The notes beneath the pieces are model-generated. The model was given only the letters and a program-made list of their open reading frames with translations. It was not told where the DNA came from and made no database searches. This document shows, piece by piece, positions 1 through 5,288 of a DNA stretch of 6,186 bases. The stretch is from JBGPIK01 sp041484845 (GTDB taxonomy: Bacteria; Desulfobacterota; Binatia; UBA9968): NCBI GenBank assembly GCA_041484845.1, contig JBGPIK010000404.1:1-6186 (forward strand). The letters are read 5' to 3'. Numbering within the stretch: the first letter of the stretch is position 1; each line of letters starts with the position of its first letter. The position numbers were made by a program, and so were the translations under genes.

Positions 1-272
1 AGCTGCCCGCCCGAGCGCCCAAGCTGCCCCTGACTGCTTCATCCTAAAAACCTACGCCGCAACTCCTTCCGAAAATCCTGCCGCAGCCACTGGGTCCCTT
101 TTCGTTAGCGAGAACGGGTCAGTTTTCGTTAGCGGCGACATCTCTTCCAATTCCGGCAAATTCATGCTGCTTAAGCCAAGCTTTTGGTCCATTTTCCGCC
201 ATCCAAAAGAGGCAACCGTCGTTTAATCTCTGAGCCTGCTTCCGATTTTCCGGAAGAGAAAGGTTAAATGCT
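1..272. other. Non-coding left edge and leader of the transfer genes
   Basis: No convincing gene starts or ends here. Bases 92-140 hold an IS21-like terminal repeat (separate entry). Beyond it are two inverted repeats: CTTTTGG (181-187) pairing with CCAAAAG (203-209) across a 15-base loop, and CTTCCG (239-244) pairing with CGGAAG (251-256) across a 6-base loop. The second lies just before and partly against the ribosome-binding site of the next gene, so it could modulate translation, but it is only 6 bp. I see no clear -35/-10 pair. A frame open from base 2 to a TAA at 224-226 exists but has no start in the window and runs through the repeats, so I do not call it a gene. Confidence 0.6.
92..140. 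repeat. Two 24-bp tandem repeats, probable end of an IS21-family element
   Basis: GGGTCCCTTTTCGTTAGCG at 92-110 is repeated as GGGTCAGTTTTCGTTAGCG at 116-134, with 17 of 19 bases identical and a 24-base period. Read on the minus strand from base 140, the tract begins TGTCGCCGCTAACGAAAACT. A TG-initial end followed by multiple internal repeats is the usual architecture of IS21-family (IstA/IstB) ends, where the repeats bind the transposase. On that reading the element lies to the left of base 140, outside the window, and its target starts at 141. A minus-strand ATG at 42-40 opens a frame that leaves the window and might be the transposase gene start, but I do not recognise the 14 codons visible. 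The family assignment rests on remembered resemblance. Confidence 0.45.
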
Positions 273-1499
273 ATGCGGACACTGTTCGAACTCCTGATTG
301 CGGTTTTCCTGTTGCTTAGTTCAACTCGGCTATTGATCGCCCAAGACGAGTTCTATAACCGGGACTCTTCCGGCTACACCTACCGCATCGGTCCCGTTCT
401 GCCCAAGATCCAACAGGACTGGCAGCTCGGCACGTTGGGGCGAGATTTTACGTTCGGGTTTAATCCGTCCGGAGTGAATATCGAGAACTACGTCCAGAGC
501 TTGCTCAATCTTCCCGACATCACGACTGCTTTACAGGCGTCCACTGGGACGGATGTGTTTCAATATTTGCTCCTTCAGTCGTTTCAAAATCCCACCGAGG
601 CCTCAGTTCTTTCCAATGCGACGTCGATGATGAATCAAAAACTCACCATTCGGATGCTTCAGGATGTTCTCAGAAGGCTTCAACTGGGTCCCGATCCAGC
701 CGCGAGTATTCAGGCCGCCTCGCAGGAGAAATGCGTGCAGCTGGCTGCGGCTTTTGGGTTAATTTCTGTTGAGTCAGCGGAGAAGCTTTGTTCGGGAGGT
801 TTAGGCGGAGCATCCCGCGGCATCATGGTCTTCGGCACTCCATCCACAACGGACAAGATCTTGAGCGGCTCCAAAGTCTCCGCTGAAGACCAGCAGCTGG
901 CTAAAGATCTGATCACCGACTTCCGCACTGACCCGCTCTCAAGCGGCAGACAGGATGTTTACCGCGTCATGCCGGCTAAATCAGTAAGCGATGTGCGCCA
1001 GGAATTGGAAGATACGATCTGCCAGGAGGTGAGAAATAAAGTCAGCCAGGCTGTGTCCGGGACCCGTGCCGGAGGACCGCTTAGCGTTGAAGGAACCATT
1101 CCTCTTACGGCCGATCTGCTTTTCGGTCTCGCAAGGATGGAGCCCTCCATGAAAGAGGTGAGCATCCAAAGTATCTGCCGCAGGCAATCCCTGGTCGCCA
1201 CGCGAGCTAAGATCACACGGCTTAGCCAAAGGTTCGGCCAAGCGCTTGATGGCGTGAGTTCAAATCAGGATGTGCCGCAGGTCGTCAGAGACGAATATCG
1301 CGCGTCTCTCTCGCGGCTCCTTGGCGATGTGGATCTCCTGGCAAAGCAGATGGAATTTGAAGAGCGTTCAGCCAACAGTATCTTTGCAACACTGGCGGAG
1401 CAAAAGAGAGTGGAAGCCAGAGCCGCCGGCAGCGCCGGTACGGTGACTCGTTTGGGAGCAACGCTTGGGCCATCTCTCGACTACGGTACGGGAAGGTAA
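273..1499 (+). CDS. Exported conjugative transfer protein in the TraH position
   Basis: A 408-residue protein with an N-terminal signal sequence (hydrophobic residues about 5-23, likely cut after A23 in LLIA|QDEF), hence periplasmic or outer-membrane facing. The mature part has four cysteines (C154, C173, C250, C302), which could form two disulfides. The last third, about 308-385, is charged and helical and could be a coiled coil. The C-terminus is Gly/Ala-rich. I recognise no strong domain signature. The assignment comes from position: it sits 6 bases upstream of a TraG N-terminal-domain gene, as TraH sits before TraG in F, and as the TIGR03755 (PFL_4711) protein lies near TraG-N in MPF_G elements. 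The F TraH protein is about 458 residues, so length is compatible. ATG 273 is preceded by GAAAGG (258-263). An ATG at 268 is out of frame and stops quickly. Function as a periplasmic pilus-assembly factor is inference. Confidence 0.6.
   Translation: MRTLFELLIAVFLLLSSTRLLIAQDEFYNRDSSGYTYRIGPVLPKIQQDWQLGTLGRDFTFGFNPSGVNIENYVQSLLNLPDITTALQASTGTDVFQYLLLQSFQNPTEASVLSNATSMMNQKLTIRMLQDVLRRLQLGPDPAASIQAASQEKCVQLAAAFGLISVESAEKLCSGGLGGASRGIMVFGTPSTTDKILSGSKVSAEDQQLAKDLITDFRTDPLSSGRQDVYRVMPAKSVSDVRQELEDTICQEVRNKVSQAVSGTRAGGPLSVEGTIPLTADLLFGLARMEPSMKEVSIQSICRRQSLVATRAKITRLSQRFGQALDGVSSNQDVPQVVRDEYRASLSRLLGDVDLLAKQMEFEERSANSIFATLAEQKRVEARAAGSAGTVTRLGATLGPSLDYGTGR
1491..1496 (+). promoter_or_regulatory. 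Ribosome-binding site inside the preceding gene, fixes a GTG start
   Basis: GGAAGG ends immediately before the TAA of the upstream gene and lies 9 bases before GTG 1506. This supports the GTG as the start of the TraG-like gene rather than the ATG at 1536-1538, and implies translational coupling of the pair. Confidence 0.6.
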
Positions 1500-1505
1500 G
1501 CTAAC

Positions 1506-2918
1506 GTGATTCTTGCACAAACTGATCTCGAAGCGATGTATGCCTACCTGGGCATGGTGCTCCAGGGGGAGATGATCCAGGCGCTTTTCACGGGCCTCAA
1601 GCCGCTTGTTTTTCTGCTCTTTATTATAGGCATTGTCTGGGCTATCGGTTCGATGATGATCCGCGGCCGAGCCAACGCGATTCTTCTCTATGTCTTGCTT
1701 GCGGTTGCCTCGCTGGTGCTCCTGAAACAGACGATGGTTGCCGACACCCAGGCTTTGATTACCGGGAAGTCCGGTTCGACAATCGCTCAAGCGAACGCCG
1801 GCGCAAGAGTAAATACGATTTTCTTCGCAGTCGTGAGAGCCTTTGACGCAGTCCTGTCAAGCCTGATCAATATTCTCGACCGTGGCTTCGGAAAAAACGT
1901 CGCCTTCGCGACCGCTCCCTTCGCCTCGACCAGGGGAATGATGTGGGCTATGGCACAAGTGATGAATGATGCGACTACGATTCGCGAAACAGGCAACTTT
2001 CTGAGTCAATGTCTCGGGCCGACCGAAGCGAAACTACAGGATTCAAACCAGCCGGGAAGTATTTCTGGAATATTCGGAGGATTGGGGGACCTAGTGAACC
2101 GTCCCGACGATCAGGCCACGGCGAATACGCGCGCAGCACTCCAGGAAATCGTTCCGGTTGGCGGTCCGGCTACCTGTCTTGACTGGGCCAATCAAATCAA
2201 AAGTCAGTTCGGAACCTGGCTGGATAGCAGAAAAACTCTTCTTACCGAGAAGCTGCCACAGCTCGGAGATGCGCAGGTAAACGATGCTCTGACCCTCTCT
2301 TTATTTACTGCCGCTACCAGACTCTACAACAGTTATCAGGCGGAGGGGGCCGGACAAGGGTTAGTGCCCGAAGGTTCTGGCCCAGGCGGTGAACCGGTTC
2401 GAGGAGATTTATTCCAGCGAGCTTCCAGATGGGTTGGAGGGGCTACAGGTACGCTGTTGAGTCTTTTGGGCGGAGGCATAGTGGACTTCGTAAGAGGGTT
2501 CATGCAAACGATTGTCCCGACCATCCAGGGTTGGCTGATTATGCTCCTCTATGCCTTCTTTCCGTTTGGAGTGGTTATTAGTCTTCTGCCGGGAATGCAT
2601 GCCCGCGTGTTCGATTATTTCGGCGCAATTTGGTGGGTGAAAAGCTGGACTTTGTTTCTTGGGTTGATCAGTCACCTACTCGAAGCGCTGTATGGGATCA
2701 GCGGCGGATTCACTCTGACAGATGAATTCGCGTTGGCAGGCACAGGATTGGTAAATCTGACCAACAACGTCGCGTGGGCGTATCTGTTTTTGATCATCCT
2801 CACACCTATAATCTCCTACACACTGTTCTTTGGCAGGCTGGGTAACCTTGCTGCTTTGCGTTTTAGGTTTGTGGGCTTAAGCGCCCTGGCACGTGTGGGC
2901 ACGAGGGCGATAGGATGA
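1506..2918 (+). CDS. traG: TraG N-terminal-domain conjugal transfer membrane protein
   Basis: A 470-residue inner-membrane protein matching the layout of the TraG N-terminal domain (PF07916), which acts in pilus assembly and mating-pair stabilisation. Visible parts: two membrane helices at about 29-50 and 57-74; a large extracytoplasmic loop with one cysteine in each of the two spots where F TraG has them (SQC at 169 and ATCLDW at 224); a Gly/Pro-rich linker at about 279-300; then three hydrophobic segments at about 336-362, 376-397 and 421-444, including the aromatic stretch AIWWVKSW. F TraG is about 938 residues because of a long C-terminal domain for mating-pair stabilisation and entry exclusion. 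Here the protein ends soon after the last helix, as in the shorter ICE-type homologues, with no sign of a frameshift. The GTG start is supported by GGAAGG 9 bases upstream. It is cotranscribed with the previous gene (6-base gap) and convergent with the next. Confidence 0.75.
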   Translation: MILAQTDLEAMYAYLGMVLQGEMIQALFTGLKPLVFLLFIIGIVWAIGSMMIRGRANAILLYVLLAVASLVLLKQTMVADTQALITGKSGSTIAQANAGARVNTIFFAVVRAFDAVLSSLINILDRGFGKNVAFATAPFASTRGMMWAMAQVMNDATTIRETGNFLSQCLGPTEAKLQDSNQPGSISGIFGGLGDLVNRPDDQATANTRAALQEIVPVGGPATCLDWANQIKSQFGTWLDSRKTLLTEKLPQLGDAQVNDALTLSLFTAATRLYNSYQAEGAGQGLVPEGSGPGGEPVRGDLFQRASRWVGGATGTLLSLLGGGIVDFVRGFMQTIVPTIQGWLIMLLYAFFPFGVVISLLPGMHARVFDYFGAIWWVKSWTLFLGLISHLLEALYGISGGFTLTDEFALAGTGLVNLTNNVAWAYLFLIILTPIISYTLFFGRLGNLAALRFRFVGLSALARVGTRAIG

Positions 2919-2922
2919 AGTT

Positions 2923-3645
2923 CTAGTTTGGCTGTAAAGCAGGAGTACGGTAAACTTTCCCATCCTGCATGTATTCGACTAAAAACTCTGACCGCTCATT
3001 ATACCCTAGCCTCCAGGTCCTCTCCTCTCCAGGTAAAATAGTAATTGCTCCGTGATTTTCGGTTAAAGCTAAGGTGTTTGCATAATCAACTTTCGTCTCG
3101 AAAGGGACTTGCCCGTTTGCTGTCTCAATTATAAAGCGTAGACGCTGCAGCTTCGTTGAGTAATATTGTTGTGGGTTTTCGAGTTTCCAAGAACCAGGCG
3201 TTGTGCGATAGAAGAACTGTTTAATCACTACAGGACTATTTGAATTATTTTTGTACCTGATTCGTGCATCATTTGTTCTAACGGGTATCAAGATCTTGGA
3301 AAGCGCCAGTCGGATTTGCTTTTCGACGTCGTGTTTTTGTCGGTCTAGACAGTCGGCCGGAAATTCGCGACAAAATACTTCCAAGGTTTTCTGGGCAAAA
3401 AGATCAAAGTATTCTTCCTTGCTGATTCTATCCACGCTGACCACAAACCTTCCCGTCCGCGAGTACAAAAAATAGCCAAAGCTGCCCAGCATCGCGACGA
3501 GCAACAACGAAAGAATCAAAAAACCAGGTTTGTTATCCCGCCACAGGTTCGCGACAAAGCCATTTCGTTTTTTAAACGGCGTGCCGCAGCGCGGACAGAA
3601 GTTGGAATCGTTTGCGACGCTGGCATTACATTTCAGACAATACAT
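2923..3645 (-). CDS. Zinc-ribbon single-pass membrane protein of unknown function
   Basis: A 240-residue protein. Residues 3-20 form a rubredoxin-like zinc ribbon with two CxxC knuckles (C3-LK-C6 and C17-PR-C20, followed by G21), as in the short N-terminal ribbons of zinc_ribbon_2-type proteins. A basic stretch (KKR, about 25-27) precedes one membrane helix at about 41-61, so the ribbon should be cytoplasmic and the remaining 180 residues extracytoplasmic. That outer part has a cysteine pair (C92, C99), an acidic/basic helix about 75-118 and a strand-rich second half; I recognise no family. The gene is convergent with the TraG-like gene (4 bases between stop codons) and alone on its strand. 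Two hand-counted lines inside it are 35% and 40% GC, against 55-63% in neighbouring tra-type lines, which suggests a separate origin as cargo. No clear Shine-Dalgarno precedes the ATG. A role in conjugation, for example as a regulator or exclusion factor, would be a guess. Confidence 0.7.
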   Translation of the reverse strand: MYCLKCNASVANDSNFCPRCGTPFKKRNGFVANLWRDNKPGFLILSLLLVAMLGSFGYFLYSRTGRFVVSVDRISKEEYFDLFAQKTLEVFCREFPADCLDRQKHDVEKQIRLALSKILIPVRTNDARIRYKNNSNSPVVIKQFFYRTTPGSWKLENPQQYYSTKLQRLRFIIETANGQVPFETKVDYANTLALTENHGAITILPGEERTWRLGYNERSEFLVEYMQDGKVYRTPALQPN

Positions 3646-3719
3646 ACGAGCAATTTAAATCGCCTGCGTGATCAAGTCCAGATGCATTTCAATCGTAATC
3701 GATCAGAAATTGCACATTG

Positions 3720-3754
3720 TGGGGGGCTTTTTGGTGCGTTTCTGGGGGGCTTTT
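3720..3754. repeat. Two direct copies of TGGGGGGCTTTT, 23 bases apart
   Basis: TGGGGGGCTTTT occurs at 3720-3731 and again at 3743-3754, identical over 12 bases. The 23-base period is about two helical turns, so a dimeric protein could bind both copies on the same face of the DNA. The two G6 runs stand out against the AT-rich surroundings. Role as regulator sites for the divergent genes is inference. Confidence 0.5.
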
Positions 3755-3761
3755 CTAAATT

Positions 3762-3775
3762 ATTTACTGGTAAAT
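3762..3775. promoter_or_regulatory. Operator-like palindrome ATTTAC-TG-GTAAAT
   Basis: Perfect 6-bp arms surround a 2-base spacer, 41 bases before the start of the RAQPRD-like gene and just downstream of the G-rich repeats. The size and symmetry fit a site for a small dimeric helix-turn-helix repressor. No such regulator gene is in the window. Confidence 0.4.
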
Positions 3776-3798
3776 CAATCGCTGTGCTTCGAACTCCG

Positions 3799-3810
3799 AA
3801 GGAGGTGATG
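3799..3810 (+). promoter_or_regulatory. Very strong ribosome-binding site with a 3-codon minicistron
   Basis: AAGGAGGTGATG contains an 11-base match to the complement of the 16S rRNA 3' end. Its last three bases are themselves an ATG (3808-3810) that opens ATG ACG AAA TGA, and that TGA (3817-3819) overlaps the ATG of the RAQPRD-like gene (3816-3818). The site supports the 3816 start, whose spacing from AGGAGG is 10 bases. Confidence 0.55.
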
Positions 3811-3815
3811 ACGAA

Positions 3816-4409
3816 ATGAAGAGTTCTGGTGTGACGATGCTTCTTCTCTCCCTGTTTTCGCCAGCGGTCGGTGACGCTCAGGAAATTTATCGCGCGACTC
3901 GTTCTCTCGAAGAACAGCAATCGATCTCACAGATCGGCCAGGCCGAATACTACGCGCGAATGGCGCTGAGGTCGCTTGAGGCTTCAGAGAAAATTGGTAA
4001 GGCGCCGTACTTCGATTACCAAAGCGCACGAGACGACATCAAGAAGGTGCTGGCCGAATTCACAATCTATCTCAAAGGTGATGAATCAACGGATCTTTCG
4101 CCAGCGGTGCCGTTGATCGTTGACGGGCGATATTTTTCAGAATCGATCAAGAGTTCTCTCGCTAGTCTGAAGGGCGAAGAAGATAAGTCTTCAGACAATT
4201 TACCGGCGAAGAACACCGCTCCGCGCCCAGCGGTAGCCAAGGCGCCGTCCAAAAGCTCAGCGCCGACGCCGGTTAGAACAACACAGGAGAAGGAAATTAA
4301 GTTGTTGCGACCGAATTCGGGAACTGCTCTCCCGCCTCCGGTCATCATGCCGCAGAGCAGCAAAGCGAAACGGGACAAGATCGAGGAGATTTTAAAAAAG
4401 GGCCTTTAG
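3816..4409 (+). CDS. RAQPRD-family-like exported conjugative element protein with a long C-terminal tail
   Basis: A 197-residue protein with a short signal sequence (about 1-21, probable cut after VGDA21). Residues about 30-107 resemble the small ICE protein family RAQPRD (TIGR01690): a charged helix rich in E, Q, A and R; FDY at 66-68 followed by a helix ending in IYL; then a P-x-PL-x-DGRY segment at 96-106 where the family has its RAQPRD-P-PL-GDYR stretch. The RAQPRD hexapeptide is not conserved (DESTDLSP instead). Typical members are about 100 residues. This one adds about 90 more: an Ala/Pro/Ser-rich linker (129-155) and a basic C-terminal helix (KAKRDKIEEILKKGL). In MPF_G elements the RAQPRD gene sits upstream of the pilin, TraL-like and TraE-like genes, as here. 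The role within that system is unknown; periplasmic location is inferred. The stop codon shares its final G with the first base of the palindromic repeat that follows. Confidence 0.55.
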   Translation: MKSSGVTMLLLSLFSPAVGDAQEIYRATRSLEEQQSISQIGQAEYYARMALRSLEASEKIGKAPYFDYQSARDDIKKVLAEFTIYLKGDESTDLSPAVPLIVDGRYFSESIKSSLASLKGEEDKSSDNLPAKNTAPRPAVAKAPSKSSAPTPVRTTQEKEIKLLRPNSGTALPPPVIMPQSSKAKRDKIEEILKKGL

Positions 4410-4536
4410 CAAGTTGCTGAAAAGGACTCATATGCTTCGTGGCACTCAATTGCCTCGCATCAACGTACGGATAAGTACGCCTCTGCTCGTCAATCTATCG
4501 CGCGCCTCGCCTCTGAGATCTTTTTGAACAGCATGC
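4409..4536. mobile_element. MITE-like imperfect palindrome of about 128 bases
   Basis: The left end reads GCAAGTTGCTGAAAAGGA. The right end, read on the opposite strand, is GCATGCTGTTCAAAAAGA. By eye about 14 of 20 positions match. The centre is a hairpin, CGTAC (4464-4468) and GTACG (4475-4479) around loop GGATAA, lying within a base or so of the midpoint, so the whole unit is roughly symmetric. The arms between share patches such as GGACTC / GATCTC and ATTG. It contains no coding frame of note. Size, terminal inverted repeats and symmetry fit a small non-autonomous element or a REP/BIME-like unit. I see no clear target duplication. It separates the RAQPRD-like gene from the pilin gene and could attenuate transcription between them. 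Confidence 0.5.
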
Positions 4537-4599
4537 GAGAGATAATAACTGCCGAAGGTTTCGATGTCGTAGTGGTTTAATGAACTCAAAAAATCAAAA

Positions 4600-4605
4600 A
4601 GGAGG
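4600..4605 (+). promoter_or_regulatory. Strong ribosome-binding site for the pilin gene
   Basis: AGGAGG within AAAAAGGAGGAAATT lies 8 bases before ATG 4614. It favours this start over the in-frame ATGs at 4641 and 4677, and so favours a long leader peptide. A strong site fits a protein needed in many copies. Confidence 0.65.
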
Positions 4606-4613
4606 AAATTCAA

Positions 4614-5003
4614 ATGAATGTGTTCTCAAGAGTTGAGATTATGTCGGACAAGATCAATGAGGCGTATCTATCGTGCATGATCGAGCGCCGGAGAGGATTA
4701 TTAGCGGCCACAGCGATTGTCGGCGTGTTGTCCTTGATCGTTCTTTTCGCGCCGGATGCAAGCGCGCAATTGGAAACGCAGGTCACCGATGCGTTGAACC
4801 CGCTCGCGCGGTTATTAGTCGGTCCGGTTGCCAAAGGACTTGCGATAGTTGGTCTCTTCGCCTTCGTCGGTTTGCTCTATGCCGGGCGCTGGATGGGTGC
4901 TGTTTCTTCATTGGTTGCCGCGGTGATTCTCGGGCTGCTGGCTAATATCGTCACGGCGATCTTCCAGGGGTCAAACGCGGGCACGTTTACTTTGGGAGGA
5001 TGA
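4614..5003 (+). CDS. VirB2/TraA-type conjugative pilin precursor
   Basis: A 129-residue prepilin. The leader has a long polar N-region with RRR at 25-27, a hydrophobic core at about 28-46 and an AxA signal-peptidase site at A49-S50-A51 before Q52. The predicted leader is therefore 51 residues, the same length as that of F TraA, leaving a mature pilin of 78 residues. The mature part has the pilin layout: a short amphipathic N-terminus, two hydrophobic helices (about 67-91 and 94-117) joined by a tight basic loop (GRW), and a small Gly-rich tail. Sequence identity to F pilin is not evident, so assignment rests on size, topology, strong translation signal and position directly before traL and traE, the same order as traA-L-E in F. 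The pilin would insert in the inner membrane and be drawn into the pilus. The gene overlaps nothing; traL starts 3 bases after its stop. Confidence 0.7.
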   Translation: MNVFSRVEIMSDKINEAYLSCMIERRRGLLAATAIVGVLSLIVLFAPDASAQLETQVTDALNPLARLLVGPVAKGLAIVGLFAFVGLLYAGRWMGAVSSLVAAVILGLLANIVTAIFQGSNAGTFTLGG

Positions 5004-5006
5004 TCC

Positions 5007-5273
5007 ATGCGCCGGCTTCCACGGACCATCGACAAGCCGACCGAGCTCCTTGGCTTTCGGATGGACGAAATCGGGGTCTTCGTCAGTGTCCTGCTGGTCT
5101 TCTTGCTGGTTGACCGGTTCTTCACGGGGCTTGTGCTTTCCGGACTCGTCCTTGCTTTTTTGCGCGGCACCCGGCGTGGCAGACCGGAAGGCTATCTCTT
5201 CCACCTGGTATACCGGATGGGCATACCGCTCGGGAAGCTACTCCCGCCGGGGCTAAAGAAACTCAGCAGCTAA
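5007..5273 (+). CDS. traL: TraL-family type IV pilus assembly protein
   Basis: An 88-residue inner-membrane protein of the TraL family (PF07178; F TraL is about 90 residues). The conserved pattern is visible: P5-R-T-I-D9-K-P near the start, DE at 20-21, a hydrophobic hairpin about 22-53, a basic turn (RGTRRGRPEGY, 53-63) and the HLVYRMGIPL stretch near the C-terminus. TraL acts with the pilin and TraE at the inner membrane in pilus assembly and is loosely comparable to VirB3. The ATG at 5007 is 3 bases after the pilin stop and 6 bases after GGGAGGA (4994-5000), which supports coupled translation. The gene ends in tandem stops, TAA TAA (5271-5276), the second forming part of the next ribosome-binding site. 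Confidence 0.8.
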   Translation: MRRLPRTIDKPTELLGFRMDEIGVFVSVLLVFLLVDRFFTGLVLSGLVLAFLRGTRRGRPEGYLFHLVYRMGIPLGKLLPPGLKKLSS

Positions 5274-5288
5274 TAAAGGAACCTCTTC

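Larger units (their letters stand above)
3646..3815. other. Divergent intergenic control region
   Basis: This 170-base gap separates the minus-strand zinc-ribbon gene from the plus-strand RAQPRD-like gene, so promoters for both are expected here. It contains a pair of G-rich direct repeats and an operator-like palindrome (separate entries). I could not find a convincing -35/-10 pair with normal spacing on either strand. Confidence 0.5.

Noticed and set aside
92..140. CRISPR-like repeat
   Set aside because: Only two units in direct tandem without spacers of constant length; transposase-binding repeats fit better.
2..226. Plus-strand frame open from base 2 to TAA at 224-226
   Set aside because: No start in the window. 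It crosses the 24-bp repeats (a multiple of three, so the frame survives by chance) and the translation looks like no protein I know.
1368..1790. Minus-strand frame of 140 codons
   Set aside because: It spans the junction of two well-supported plus-strand genes and has a low-complexity charged translation.
3251..3475. Plus-strand frame of 74 codons
   Set aside because: It lies wholly opposite the zinc-ribbon gene, whose CxxC motifs and membrane helix show which strand is coding.
4067..4378. Minus-strand frame of 103 codons
   Set aside because: Shadow of the RAQPRD-like gene; no ribosome-binding site and no recognisable protein features.
4524..4550. Outward promoter made of TTGAAC in the palindrome end and GATAAT at 4541-4546
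   Set aside because: The gap between the two hexamers is 11 bases, far from the usual 16-18.
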